52,827 nt of DNA, from assembly GCA_964549655.1 (NCBI GenBank), contig CAZJXN010000014.1, positions 1 to 52,827 of the forward strand, given 5' to 3'. Shown here one piece after another: positions 24,370 through 33,652 of this stretch. The translations under genes and the position numbers were made by a program. How positions within the stretch are numbered: position 1 is the first letter of the stretch; the number at the start of each line of letters is the position of its first letter. This DNA is from JADJNW01 sp964549655. GTDB lineage: Bacteria > Bacteroidota > Bacteroidia > Chitinophagales > Saprospiraceae. Below the pieces are notes generated by a model. It was not told the origin of the DNA. It did not search any database and worked only from the letters and a program-made list of their open reading frames with translations.

Positions 24370-25407
24370 TTAGGTTAAACTTTTAGTAGGATTATGAGTT
24401 ATAAAAAATATAGATTTAAATTCTATAACTATCCATCCAAACCACTGTATGTTTTTACTGAACAATACTAAATGAATTAATAATAAAATTAAATACTGCC
24501 AATTATCCAGACTTGCTAAGAATAAAATGGAAATGGGTAACCAGCTTTCATAAAAATCATTTGCAATGTACCAAAATTTATACCAGCGATGCCGCAACGG
24601 CAACCGGAACACGCCCCAACGTTGCAATAAAAAGGCGTAAAGTGCTAAAAAAAGTAAATATGTAATAAGTAACTTCACAGACCATTGCACTAAAAATAGA
24701 GCGATTACGCTTAATTCTATTGGAACTAATACAAAACTGAGCAATCGAGCGGCATTAAGCGGTTTTATGGCAATTACAAAAGTATAAACTCCATTTTTTC
24801 GGTCGTTCTTCCGGTCATTTATTTGATGCTCTGTAATATTTCTGAATCCTTTAATGTAAAGCAGAATCAATAAAATAATAATTAAATTCCATTTTTTAGC
24901 TTCAAAAGGTGAATAAAGACTGCCAAATGTAGCTACTGTGATTATAATTGGTAATACGTGTCCGTAATGAATATCACACAAAACGCCGAGTAAGGCGCGA
25001 TTTTTGAAACGAAAAGGCGGCATAGAATACAAAAAGAAACATACAAACAGCAAGCCCAGCGCACACCAAGCAGTTTTTACAGGCGGCAAAAATAACCAAG
25101 GCAGCAAGCCTATGATTGCCAATATAACAAGCACTAAAAAACGCTGTATAATAGTTAAACCTGCTGCATGATTTATTTTGCCCGCTTGTAAATCTTCTTG
25201 CACATCTGTACAGTCATTTAGCCAATAACCAAATGCGGCAGAAGTCATTACACTTACACAAAATAATATCGTTGGTAACCAAATCTCTTGTAAAGAAACC
25301 TGTGCTATCCATGCAACTGCATAAATAACACTTACTATGGGTGGCACAATATGATACCACCACACAGGCATCCGCAATTTATCGGCGATTTGTTTTATTT
25401 TTTTCAA
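24370..25407 (-). CDS. UbiA-family prenyltransferase
   Basis: Polytopic inner-membrane enzyme of 345 residues with about nine TM helices. Both Asp-rich motifs are present: NDCTDVQED (64-72), the NDxxDxxxD signature, and NDRKNDRKNG (197-206), the second DxxxDxxxG site. They bind the magnesium-diphosphate of a prenyl donor. Family products range from quinones to ether lipids and decaprenyl-phosphoryl ribose. In a glycan cluster the last type (prenyl-phosphate sugar carrier synthesis) or a lipid modification is attractive, but the sequence alone does not decide. It is 4 bases before asnB and 59 after the methyltransferase gene. Confidence 0.82.
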   Translation of the reverse strand: MKKIKQIADKLRMPVWWYHIVPPIVSVIYAVAWIAQVSLQEIWLPTILFCVSVMTSAAFGYWLNDCTDVQEDLQAGKINHAAGLTIIQRFLVLVILAIIGLLPWLFLPPVKTAWCALGLLFVCFFLYSMPPFRFKNRALLGVLCDIHYGHVLPIIITVATFGSLYSPFEAKKWNLIIILLILLYIKGFRNITEHQINDRKNDRKNGVYTFVIAIKPLNAARLLSFVLVPIELSVIALFLVQWSVKLLITYLLFLALYAFLLQRWGVFRLPLRHRWYKFWYIANDFYESWLPISILFLASLDNWQYLILLLIHLVLFSKNIQWFGWIVIEFKSIFFITHNPTKSLT

Positions 25408-25466
25408 AATATCAAAATCTTAAACTAAGGGCAAAATATCCCCATATCAAAATATCATTTTTACAT

Positions 25467-26258
25467 TCACTCCGGTTTTCGGCATTTAATTTCTAACCAA
25501 TCAGAGGGTGCAAACGCTTCATACGTTCCAAAAATATTGATATTAAAACGCGCTTCAAACGCTGCGCGGGTCGTTGTATCATCTTGATATTCAGGCTTTT
25601 TTATAAAAATAATATCATAACCCGTGCGCCGAAGTGTAGAAATCATCAGGTGTAAATCCAGTGTATTGTAGGTGTAAAGGCGATTGATATTGGCAACTAC
25701 GTCGTGTATTTTCTTTTGCTCGGCTGGGTCGTCGGATTCTTTCGTATAAAAATCTTTGATGTATAAATAACCTCCGGGTTTCAGCACTTTGAACGCACTC
25801 CTCAGTGTCTGCGCGGGTGCAGCCGCATGACCGAGGGATTCTAAAAAAAGCACTTTATCAAATGTATTAACGCTGTAATGATTTTCTAAATAATGATAAT
25901 CGCCTTTTGTAATAGTAATAGCATCATTTAAACCCGCCAGTCGAATTTTTTGATTCGCAATATCCACCTGTTTTTGGGAAATGGTGATTCCCTCAATCTT
26001 TAACGGCAATTGCTTGGCAAAGTGAATCGCCGGACCCGCCACACCACAGCCCGCATCCAATATATAATCGCCTGGCTGCAAGTCAGACTCGTGCATAAAA
26101 TAATCAAGTAAATCTTCAATATGCGTAGTGCGCACCGCCTGTATTACATCTCCACCGACTTCAAGATAGCGTTCGGTCCATTCTTCATAATATTTTTCAA
26201 CCGCTTTGGGAGCATTGACCGGCGAACTAAATTTTTCTTTTAACCAATTGAAAATCAT
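25467..26258 (-). CDS. class I methyltransferase, cyclopropane-synthase/sarcosine-type fold
   Basis: 263 residues. Motif I is YILDAGCGVAGPA (65-77), with downstream ITISQKQVDIANQK (motif II region, the ITxSxxQ pattern of CFA-synthase and gamma-tocopherol-type methyltransferases), FLESLGHA and LKPGGYLYIKDFY. It is shorter than cyclopropane synthase (about 380). The substrate is probably a small molecule, sugar or lipid in the glycan pathway. It lies 12 bases after the PhyH-like gene and so is almost certainly in one operon with it. Confidence 0.78.
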   Translation of the reverse strand: MIFNWLKEKFSSPVNAPKAVEKYYEEWTERYLEVGGDVIQAVRTTHIEDLLDYFMHESDLQPGDYILDAGCGVAGPAIHFAKQLPLKIEGITISQKQVDIANQKIRLAGLNDAITITKGDYHYLENHYSVNTFDKVLFLESLGHAAAPAQTLRSAFKVLKPGGYLYIKDFYTKESDDPAEQKKIHDVVANINRLYTYNTLDLHLMISTLRRTGYDIIFIKKPEYQDDTTTRAAFEARFNINIFGTYEAFAPSDWLEIKCRKPE

Positions 26259-26270
26259 TATATTCGGATT

Positions 26271-27191
26271 TTAATTAAAATTAAAAAGCCGTGCCAAGAA
26301 ATTCTTTTTGGGTTTTCGTTTATAAATGTTGGGATTCTGTGTGGCTACGCGCCGAAGCATTTCGGCTTCGTCAAAATTATGATAAGTAAATGGAATTTCT
26401 CCAATTTTCGATAAATGACTCGGACGACTTTGATAATGGAAATCATAAAAGAACGTTTTATCTACGGCAAATAATTCTACTTTGTTTTCTGATTCAGAAG
26501 TATTATAAAAGTAGTAAATATGCTGTACGCCACGCGGAACCATGATGAGTTGTACTGCCGCTCGGCGCTCCTCACTAATATTTGGATACGACCAATGTAA
26601 TAAACTATCATCTAATATAACTGCCTGCCCTTTATTCACTTCTAATGGCTCAAAGTAATGATTGATTAATAACTCTGCTACCGGTTTAAAAACATCGGGC
26701 ATATTGGGTGCACGCACCGCATCAAATACATCATGACTGCCACGCAGCACGCCCAGCGTTCCGTTTTCTTTACAAGTATTAATAAGTGGAATCCATACCG
26801 ACACGGATTTGTAAATAGGCTCTTCTGCAAAAGACGGATTTTGATGAATGGCGATAGAACCGGCTCCGGCGGGTTTATCTATGATATTTATAACTAAAGG
26901 TTCATAATCATATAATAAATTTTCAATTTTACTTTGAAAAAACTGCCAAAGCGTATGGTGAATGTGTTCGCGGTAAGCCGGGTCATTGTGAAAAGCGCTC
27001 AGCCGAAAAGTCGTTTTAACTTGCGTGTCTTCGAGGTCAACGTTTGCTTCGTCATTTTGACCATATACTATTTTTTCTAATGCGTATAAATCTTCTTGCG
27101 ACAAAAGGCTGGTTACTGCAAATCCTTCTTTTACAATGGCTTCCTGCAATTGCGCGTCACGCAAAATGGGACGGGGTAGGGTAGTATTCAT
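26271..27191 (-). CDS. PhyH-like (phytanoyl-CoA dioxygenase family) protein
   Basis: 306 residues starting at the ATG of 27189-27191; an in-frame ATG at 27248 would overlap the ABC-ATPase gene by 52 bases. The double-stranded beta-helix of the PhyH family is recognisable from VWIPLINTCKENGTLGVLRGSH (131-153; typical WIPLxxxxxENGxLxxxPGSH) and LLHWSYPNISEERRAA (197-212), with iron-ligand candidate His199. The usual first ligand pair HxD is replaced by His116-Gln-Asn118. If the alignment holds, one iron ligand is missing, so catalysis may differ or be lost. Five bases separate it from the upstream ABC-ATPase gene. Confidence 0.75.
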   Translation of the reverse strand: MNTTLPRPILRDAQLQEAIVKEGFAVTSLLSQEDLYALEKIVYGQNDEANVDLEDTQVKTTFRLSAFHNDPAYREHIHHTLWQFFQSKIENLLYDYEPLVINIIDKPAGAGSIAIHQNPSFAEEPIYKSVSVWIPLINTCKENGTLGVLRGSHDVFDAVRAPNMPDVFKPVAELLINHYFEPLEVNKGQAVILDDSLLHWSYPNISEERRAAVQLIMVPRGVQHIYYFYNTSESENKVELFAVDKTFFYDFHYQSRPSHLSKIGEIPFTYHNFDEAEMLRRVATQNPNIYKRKPKKNFLARLFNFN

Positions 27192-27196
27192 GGTCG

Positions 27197-28492
27197 TTAT
27201 GGGCTTTGAGTGGTGATAAATGTTTGGGACGGCTCGTGTAATTCCCACTGAAAAATAGGTAGGAGTGGCATCGGAATATCTAACAATTTATCTAATGCTG
27301 CTCCCAGTGAAACCCTGCACTGCACTTGTATCGAAAGTATATTTGGCATAGAAAAAACAAGTTTTTCTTGATTGAAAGCTGCAAAAATACCAATTTGATA
27401 ATGTCCTTTATTTAGTAAATCAGCAGATATTTTACATCGACTATGATATAGACCTTTTTGCGTATCATGAAAAACGTTCTGCGTGTGAAATGGGTGGCAC
27501 ACCATAAACGGACTGATCTCATTATTCATCGAAAATGCTACGTCAATCGTGCCCTCGGAGGTGCATTTTTGAAACACAATTTCTATCCAAAAATCTTCAT
27601 CGGTAAAAAGAGTTTCGCTCGCTTGGACTGAAAATACACGCACCTGTTGAATACGAAATAGGTCGTTACCCGGCGCTGTTTCTAAATCTTTCCAGCGTAT
27701 AAAATTAGGAAATCTTTCTATATAATTCGTTTCCTGTTGGGTTGCTTTTTGAATACTCGAATGCAAATAAGATTGAAGAATGGTCGCACTATCGCCAAAT
27801 TGTACCATGCTGCCACCTTCTAAATATAAATAAGCAGTGCATAATTCGACCAATTCTTGAGGTTGATGACTCACTAAAATAATCGTTTTACCGGCGCTGG
27901 CTATCTGATGTATTTTTTCAATACATTTCAACTGAAAACCCACGTCGCCCACGCTCAAGACTTCATCCAACAGCAAAATATCAGAATCAATAAGCAGTAA
28001 AAATGAAAAAGCCAGCCGTAGAAACATACCGTCACTATAATGCTTGATGGGCAAATCCATAAACGCCTCAATGCCGCTGAACGCCTTTATTTCCTCGATT
28101 TTCTCCTTCACGATATCGTTTGGAATGCCCAGAAAACCAGCACGCAAATACAAGTTTTCTCGACCCGTCAAGTCAGGATGAAACCCCGTCCCAATGTCTA
28201 AAATAGAGGCGACGTGCCCATAAATTTCCACGCTGCCTTCGGTAGGTTTTGTAATGCCGCTCAAAATTTTCAATAACGTAGATTTTCCAGAGCCATTTTC
28301 ACCGATGATGCCCAAAATTTCGCCTTTGCGAAGTTCAAACGATACGTCCTTCACTGCCCAGAAATAGTCGGTTTGTTTGCGTTTGAATAGGGTTGCCAAT
28401 GCACGCCTGAACTCTGTGACGTTGCCATCGCGCGCATATTTTTTGGACAAATGCCGTACTCGAATTGCCAGCGGTGCAGTGGATGTTTGCAT
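27197..28492 (-). CDS. wzt: polysaccharide ABC exporter ATPase, Wzt type with C-terminal domain
   Basis: 431 residues. The ATPase part (about 8-250) has Walker A GIIGENGSGKSTLL (61-74), the signature region HYSDGMFLRLAF, Walker B DILLLDEVLSVGD and the switch His in ILVSHQPQEL. The family usually has SGM in the signature; here it is SDGM. A C-terminal beta-rich domain (about 260-431) follows, as in Wzt proteins that recognise a modified polymer end before export. Its ATG overlaps the permease stop by one base (TAATG), a strong sign of translational coupling. The nearby methyltransferase and PhyH-like enzymes could make the recognised end modification. Confidence 0.88.
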   Translation of the reverse strand: MQTSTAPLAIRVRHLSKKYARDGNVTEFRRALATLFKRKQTDYFWAVKDVSFELRKGEILGIIGENGSGKSTLLKILSGITKPTEGSVEIYGHVASILDIGTGFHPDLTGRENLYLRAGFLGIPNDIVKEKIEEIKAFSGIEAFMDLPIKHYSDGMFLRLAFSFLLLIDSDILLLDEVLSVGDVGFQLKCIEKIHQIASAGKTIILVSHQPQELVELCTAYLYLEGGSMVQFGDSATILQSYLHSSIQKATQQETNYIERFPNFIRWKDLETAPGNDLFRIQQVRVFSVQASETLFTDEDFWIEIVFQKCTSEGTIDVAFSMNNEISPFMVCHPFHTQNVFHDTQKGLYHSRCKISADLLNKGHYQIGIFAAFNQEKLVFSMPNILSIQVQCRVSLGAALDKLLDIPMPLLPIFQWELHEPSQTFITTQSP

Positions 28493-29328
28493 TAAATGAA
28501 ATCTATGATTTTATCTTCCATTTTTATAAAATAAATGAATCCTACTATTAATAGTAAAACCGACATTATAATAGAAATGCTAAAATTACTATTCCAATCA
28601 CTTTGTCCGACCAGACACCAGCGAAAACCTTCTATCACAGCAGCCATTGGATTGCAATAAATAATCCATTTATAACTTTCAGGTATTAAGTTACTTGGAT
28701 AAAAAACGGGTGTTATCCAAATACTGAAATTGACCAAATATGGAATCAAATGATGAAAATCTCGATAGCGAATCGTGAGCGCGCTCAACCACACACTTAC
28801 CGAAAGTGCCACCAATATATTCAACGTCAGAAAAATGGGTAAATATATTACATTCCAACTCAAAGATACACCTTTCCAAGCCATCAATAGAAAAAGTAAA
28901 CCCAACGCAATGCAATAATCTACCAGTCCAACCAGTGCTTTTGAGAGCGGTAATAACAATTTCGGAAAAGAAATCTTTTTGAGCAATGCTTGCTCTTGCA
29001 TCAGCGCAGTGCCAGCGTTGTGAATGTGTTGGGTGAAATAATTCCAGCAAATCATACCTGAAAAAGCAAAAATAGCATACGGATAATTAATTGTATCACC
29101 AATGCGCACGACTTTTTCAAAAAAGAAGGAAAAAATGAATAAACTTATCAATGGTTGTAAGACCGACCAAAGGATGCCGATGACGGTTTGCGCGTACTTT
29201 GCTTTCAAGTCGCGTTTAGCGAGTGTAAGCGCCAAAGCACGATGTTGCCACAGCTTTTGGAGATAAGCGGCGGGCGATTCCGGTTGGGCATTAATGACCA
29301 GGGTCGGTGTTGTTGCTACGTTCCTCAT
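28492..29328 (-). CDS. wzm: polysaccharide ABC exporter permease, Wzm/TagG type
   Basis: 278 residues of the ABC-2 polysaccharide exporter family with six TM helices. Hallmarks are LAKRDLKAKYAQTVIGILWSV near the N-terminus (RDLKxRYxxTxLGxxW pattern), a central helix set, and PVFYPSNLIPES with YCNPMAAVIEGFRW near the end. It forms the membrane channel with the Wzt ATPase encoded immediately downstream. Its start overlaps the end of the ligase-like gene by 38 bases, so the three genes are tightly coupled. Confidence 0.92.
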   Translation of the reverse strand: MRNVATTPTLVINAQPESPAAYLQKLWQHRALALTLAKRDLKAKYAQTVIGILWSVLQPLISLFIFSFFFEKVVRIGDTINYPYAIFAFSGMICWNYFTQHIHNAGTALMQEQALLKKISFPKLLLPLSKALVGLVDYCIALGLLFLLMAWKGVSLSWNVIYLPIFLTLNILVALSVSVWLSALTIRYRDFHHLIPYLVNFSIWITPVFYPSNLIPESYKWIIYCNPMAAVIEGFRWCLVGQSDWNSNFSISIIMSVLLLIVGFIYFIKMEDKIIDFI

Positions 29329-31255
29329 TTCCGATTCTTCTTTTTAAATCTGTTGCCAACTTTTGTAAAAGCGTATCCTGCGTGATGTCTATTTTATTTA
29401 AAACGTCCAAACTTGATTGATAAGCGTCGGTTCTATAATAACTGTATGCCAGATTGCGAAGCGACGGCTCATAATCAGGCGATAATTGTAAAGATTTTTG
29501 TAAGGGCGCAATCGCTTCTTTATATTGTTGTTGTTTGATATAAATAACGGCTTCTGTATTTAAAATGCGATGACTATTTGGATGAAAACGCTCGGCAGTT
29601 TTTATCTCTTGTAATGCTTTAGGAAAATTGCCCATGCCGATGTAAGCACGAGCACTGTGCAATTCCATTGGGTCGTTCACGGGGTCGAGTGTGACGAGCT
29701 TTGATTTTCCTTGTTCGCTGGCAGCGAGCGTTTGGACGTGGGCATTTCTGGTTTCGTATTTGATCGCTTCCATTGTGTAATAATCAAATTTTCGCTTCGC
29801 GTTACCCAGTATGATACAAAATATTAAAATTGGAATTAAAATTAAAACAGGGAATGAAACGGCTTTTCTTTGCGAAGCAGCATTCCATTCTAACCGACTA
29901 AATAAAATGCCTGTCATCAACATTAATACAACGCTGTGCTCCACACGCTCTTGCGGAAAACTAAAAATCATATCCGTAGCAAAAGCAACCATGCCAGATA
30001 GTATTAAAAAATTTAATAACAATTCATTAGGATCTTTACTTTTTATAATATTTTGAAAAGTAGCTAAGGTCGTTATTAACCCTATTAAAAGTAGTAACAA
30101 AAGCCCTATGATTCCACTTTCACTTGCCGTTTGTAAATAAACATTATGCGGTTGAATTCTTACTTTATCCAATTCTTTTGCTTCATCGCCTTTCAAAGCA
30201 CTACTACCACCAAACGTCGGAAAATGAATACGCCAATTGCCGGGCGCGAACCCCATTAGCGGCTGATTTTCAATCATTTGTAGCGTGCCTTTCCACACCT
30301 GTATGCGTTCATTTACATTTCGGGAAGCTTCATTAGTAGGTTCTAATTCGGAGAAATCATACAAACTGACCAAGCGACTTTTCAAACGCCCCCACAAAGC
30401 GCCATCTGAATCCGTAACAAAAACCACCCCGATTGCCAAAGCGACACCGACTACACCTGCCAAACTCACCCGTAGCCAATTGCGTCGAAGGTCAGCCGAG
30501 AGTCGCTTTTGAAATATTAAAAACAAGCCTTGAAAAACAAATACACTGATGATAAATGCCAGCCACGCCGAGCGAGTTTGCCCCAAAATGAGCGCCAACA
30601 CGCCTAAACCGGCTGCGGCTCCGCTGATGATTTTCCACGTTCGATTGCTTATAAAAAGGGTGTAAAAAGCAAATGGCATTAATAAAGTTAAGAAAGAAGC
30701 ATATAAATTTCGGTTGCCCGAAAAGCCCGTCGGATGCGGGTCACCGGGAAGACTTGTAAATGCAATATTATATACTTGTAAAATGCCAATGATTGACTGA
30801 ATCAATAATGTAATGGTAAGTGCTTTAAAAATATCGGTGATTGTCACTTCTTTTGGAGAGAAAATACCATAAAAGAATAAAAAGGTTATAAAAATGAGTG
30901 CTTGACGACTGATGACGAAAATGCTTTCCTGAATATTAACAGCTTGAGTGGCGCATATTATATTCCAAGCTAAAAATATAACATTTGAAACTATAAAAAC
31001 AATTGTCAAAGGCTGTTTAAATTGAATTTTCCACTTTTTGTAGATAAAAAACCAACTCATTGCTAGGAGTAAAAAAGAAGATAAAAACAAAAAGCGCAGC
31101 GATAAAAACGGATCGCGCAGACTGCTGTCATACAAAAAAGCGACACCGGCAAGACCAATTACAAGCCAAGGCGCAACCATCGCTGCTGTTGCTTTAGCAA
31201 CGGTTTGTTTTGTGTTTTTTTCCTGCTGAGACTTTGCTTTTTTTACTTTTTGCAT
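29291..31255 (-). CDS. O-antigen ligase/polymerase-like membrane protein with TPR tail
   Basis: 654 residues. About 12 TM helices (33-480) include the WaaL/Wzy-type block FSGNRNLYASFLTLLMPFA, LGQTRSAWLAF and the large loop ending in QPHNVYLQTASESGIIGLLLLL, the PF04932-type motif with its conserved His. The last part (about 510-640) carries TPR-like helical repeats such as HSARAYIGMGNFPKALQEIK and AVIYIKQQQYKEAIAPLQKS. Members ligate finished glycan to an acceptor lipid or protein, or polymerise repeats; with an ABC exporter present, ligation is more likely. The N-terminus is Lys-rich. The gene's end overlaps the permease start. Confidence 0.82.
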   Translation of the reverse strand: MQKVKKAKSQQEKNTKQTVAKATAAMVAPWLVIGLAGVAFLYDSSLRDPFLSLRFLFLSSFLLLAMSWFFIYKKWKIQFKQPLTIVFIVSNVIFLAWNIICATQAVNIQESIFVISRQALIFITFLFFYGIFSPKEVTITDIFKALTITLLIQSIIGILQVYNIAFTSLPGDPHPTGFSGNRNLYASFLTLLMPFAFYTLFISNRTWKIISGAAAGLGVLALILGQTRSAWLAFIISVFVFQGLFLIFQKRLSADLRRNWLRVSLAGVVGVALAIGVVFVTDSDGALWGRLKSRLVSLYDFSELEPTNEASRNVNERIQVWKGTLQMIENQPLMGFAPGNWRIHFPTFGGSSALKGDEAKELDKVRIQPHNVYLQTASESGIIGLLLLLLIGLITTLATFQNIIKSKDPNELLLNFLILSGMVAFATDMIFSFPQERVEHSVVLMLMTGILFSRLEWNAASQRKAVSFPVLILIPILIFCIILGNAKRKFDYYTMEAIKYETRNAHVQTLAASEQGKSKLVTLDPVNDPMELHSARAYIGMGNFPKALQEIKTAERFHPNSHRILNTEAVIYIKQQQYKEAIAPLQKSLQLSPDYEPSLRNLAYSYYRTDAYQSSLDVLNKIDITQDTLLQKLATDLKRRIGNEERSNNTDPGH

Positions 31256-31344
31256 ATAAATTGGTACTTGGTCACCACCCGCAGCGCGATTGTGCTAATC
31301 ATGTTAATCACAAAAATCATATCAATCAAGGTTCAGACATATAG

Positions 31345-32553
31345 TCACAGTTGATAATACCAAGGTATTAATTTTTCTGCGACATTGTGCTGTTCGTATG
31401 AAGTTGATGGATTTAAATTCATATAGTGTTGTAAAACAGACAAATAGCGTTCGATGACTAATTCTTCGCGGAAGTAGCAATGCGCGACCAATCGTCCATT
31501 CGCACCCATCACTTTGCGCTTTTTCTCTGAGAGTTGTAACATTTTTTCCATCCAATACGCTAAATCTATTACATCTTTTTTATTACATAAAAAGCCATTA
31601 TAATCATGTCTGACAATATCTTTACAACCTACATTGTCCGTAGCAATCATCGGAATTTCCAGGCTGGCTGCTTCCAACAGAATGCGCGGCACCCCTTCTC
31701 GGTAGTAAGTGGGTAAGATCACGCAATTTACACGGTTTAAATAGGTCTCAATCGTATCCGTCGTACCGAGATATTGAATAATACCTTCTTGTTGCCAAGT
31801 TAGCAATTCCTCCTGCGTGACTGCGTAAGGGAAATGCGGCTCAATAAATCCGAGTATTTCAAACCTAACTTCTGGATATTTAGCTTTAAGAAGTCGCGCC
31901 GCTTGTACGTATTCTCGAATTCCTTTTTCATCCATTAATCGTCCTGCAAACAGGAATGTGAATGGGGGAGAAGTCGCGCTTGTTTTTAAATGTAATACTT
32001 TTTTAAAATAATTAGTATCAATGCCTTCGCTCGGTAAATACTGCGCCTGTTTCGTTTTCACTATTCTTTTGCGAATGAAAAAGTGCATATCCTCTTTATT
32101 CAAAAACCAAGTTTGCGCTACTTTTTGAAAGGCGAAGCGATATAATTGTTTAACTAAAAGGGTTTTCCACGAAGGAATCGTGAATAAATGGCCTAATCCA
32201 GTGATGACGGCTATGCTGGGCACTTGATGCCACCGTGCTACCAGATTGGCAAAAATATTGGGTTTGATAGTGTAAGTAATCAAAAAATGAATCGTATATT
32301 TTTGAAAAATTCGACTTAATTGTAAACAGAAATGTAAATCTTTCAATGGATTGGTGCCATATTGTTCCAATTTTACAGGCTCAAAGATACAACCCATATC
32401 TTCCAATTTAGTACTATATTCGTCTGGAGGAGCGATGATGAGAATAGGAATACGTTCTGCCAACAATTTTTTAATCAAACCTGCTCTAAAATTATAAATA
32501 CTCCATGAAGTATTGGATACGAAAGCAATAGTGCCTACCGAAATGGATTTCAT
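31345..32553 (-). CDS. family-4 glycosyltransferase (GT-B)
   Basis: 402 residues. The N-terminal acceptor domain begins VGTIAFVSNTSWSIYNFRAGLI and includes ITYTIKPNIFANLVAR and ITGLGHLFT, a pattern of bacterial GT4 enzymes that transfer N-acetylhexosamines or related sugars (PglA/WbnH-like). The C-terminal donor-binding domain has FLFAGRLMDEKGIREYVQA and the EX7E-type block PTYYREGVPRILLEAASLEIP followed by GCKDIV. Cytoplasmic, acting on a lipid-linked sugar. Second gene of the cluster: 110 bases after the GT32-like gene, across a family hairpin, and 89 before the ligase-like gene. Confidence 0.88.
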   Translation of the reverse strand: MKSISVGTIAFVSNTSWSIYNFRAGLIKKLLAERIPILIIAPPDEYSTKLEDMGCIFEPVKLEQYGTNPLKDLHFCLQLSRIFQKYTIHFLITYTIKPNIFANLVARWHQVPSIAVITGLGHLFTIPSWKTLLVKQLYRFAFQKVAQTWFLNKEDMHFFIRKRIVKTKQAQYLPSEGIDTNYFKKVLHLKTSATSPPFTFLFAGRLMDEKGIREYVQAARLLKAKYPEVRFEILGFIEPHFPYAVTQEELLTWQQEGIIQYLGTTDTIETYLNRVNCVILPTYYREGVPRILLEAASLEIPMIATDNVGCKDIVRHDYNGFLCNKKDVIDLAYWMEKMLQLSEKKRKVMGANGRLVAHCYFREELVIERYLSVLQHYMNLNPSTSYEQHNVAEKLIPWYYQL

Positions 32554-32611
32554 TATAAGGATTATTAAATTGTTGTATATTTATTACAATGTAATAAAAT
32601 TTTGGAATCTA

Positions 32612-32657
32612 ATTAGGTGTGGCGTCCCGCCATTTAGCGGGACGCCACACACCTAAT
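32612..32657. repeat. long-stem hairpin between two glycosyltransferase genes
   Basis: ATTAGGTGTGGCGTCCCGC (32612-32630) pairs with 32637-32657 apart from a two-base bulge, giving a 19-bp stem with loop CATTTA. It lies 7 bases after the stop of the first cluster gene and could attenuate or terminate transcription, or stabilise RNA. Confidence 0.85.
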
Positions 32658-32663
32658 CGTTTT

Positions 32664-33596
32664 CTAATTAAACATTACTTTTTTTACAGCGTCTTTCCAA
32701 CTTCTTGGAAAAAGTGGAAGTATCCATGCACTCAAATTCCGAAAAGCGGCATTTAGATACGTCCATAAAAATTTTAACACCAACCGAATTGGACGCGGTA
32801 TCAGCGGCAATAGCTGCATTTTTGCCAGTTTAAATACATAACGCAATTTGGGAGGCGGCAGACTTCGAGCGATTTCAATCTGATATTTTAGCATCAATTG
32901 GTCTAAAAATGAATATTTTACGCAACTGCTTTTGTCTATGCCTCGGGTTCGCCATTCTTCGTTCATCCAATGGAATACGTAAAAATTTGGTTTGGGTTTC
33001 GCTGGGTAGGTAAAGTAAAAGTTAACAATTTCCCAGCGGTCAGAGTTAGAAATGGGCTGAATAAAATTTGACAAATTATATTTTCGAATGCCATCATTTA
33101 AAATACGTATTGGTTTGAGCCAGTCAGTGTTGTCCGCTGTCACCGTCGCTTGGGCTATTTCAAAACAATCGCGCATGAGGTCGCTTCCCTTCGGGCATTT
33201 CATTACATTGCCTACTATCGGAAACACATCGTGGCTGCGAAATAAATAAGGGGATTCGAAATCCAAGGGGCATAGGCAAGTTACATCCATATCCGTCCAC
33301 CAGCCGCCATATTCGCACAACAATTTATACCTGAAGATATCAGAAAAACCTGCCAGGCTTCCTTTCCCGTGTCCAAATTGATTGCCACCCTCGTAGCGAA
33401 AAATGGTGTGTTCCGGCAATATTGTTCGAGCGTCTTTCAGGATCGTTCCTTCCGGTAAAGCTGTTTCAATCGCCTCATACGCCCACAGCCAAAACGTATG
33501 CCCACAAGCGATAAACGACCGAAGCGTGAGTATTTCTAATTGACTCAAAGTTGTTCCGATCCATAGCCCGTGCACCACTTTATTGCTGTCCAACAT
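32664..33596 (-). CDS. glycosyltransferase with DXD motif (GT32-like)
   Basis: 310 residues. FSDIFRYKLLCEYGGWWTDMD (84-104 region) is the characteristic block of capsular-polysaccharide/Och1-type GT32 transferases: R..L...GG.Y.D.D with TDMD binding the metal and nucleotide sugar. The start LWIGTTLSQLEILTLRSF matches the family's IHxxW opening in a variant form (HGLWIG). Residues 240-310 are basic and hydrophobic, suggesting membrane association. First gene of the minus-strand glycan cluster; its promoter should lie in 33597-33760, where I find no exact -7 box. Confidence 0.85.
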   Translation of the reverse strand: MLDSNKVVHGLWIGTTLSQLEILTLRSFIACGHTFWLWAYEAIETALPEGTILKDARTILPEHTIFRYEGGNQFGHGKGSLAGFSDIFRYKLLCEYGGWWTDMDVTCLCPLDFESPYLFRSHDVFPIVGNVMKCPKGSDLMRDCFEIAQATVTADNTDWLKPIRILNDGIRKYNLSNFIQPISNSDRWEIVNFYFTYPAKPKPNFYVFHWMNEEWRTRGIDKSSCVKYSFLDQLMLKYQIEIARSLPPPKLRYVFKLAKMQLLPLIPRPIRLVLKFLWTYLNAAFRNLSAWILPLFPRSWKDAVKKVMFN

Positions 33597-33652
33597 AGGT
33601 GAAATAAAATTTTAATATGTTTTAAATAGACTTGGAATTAATTTTTTACAAG

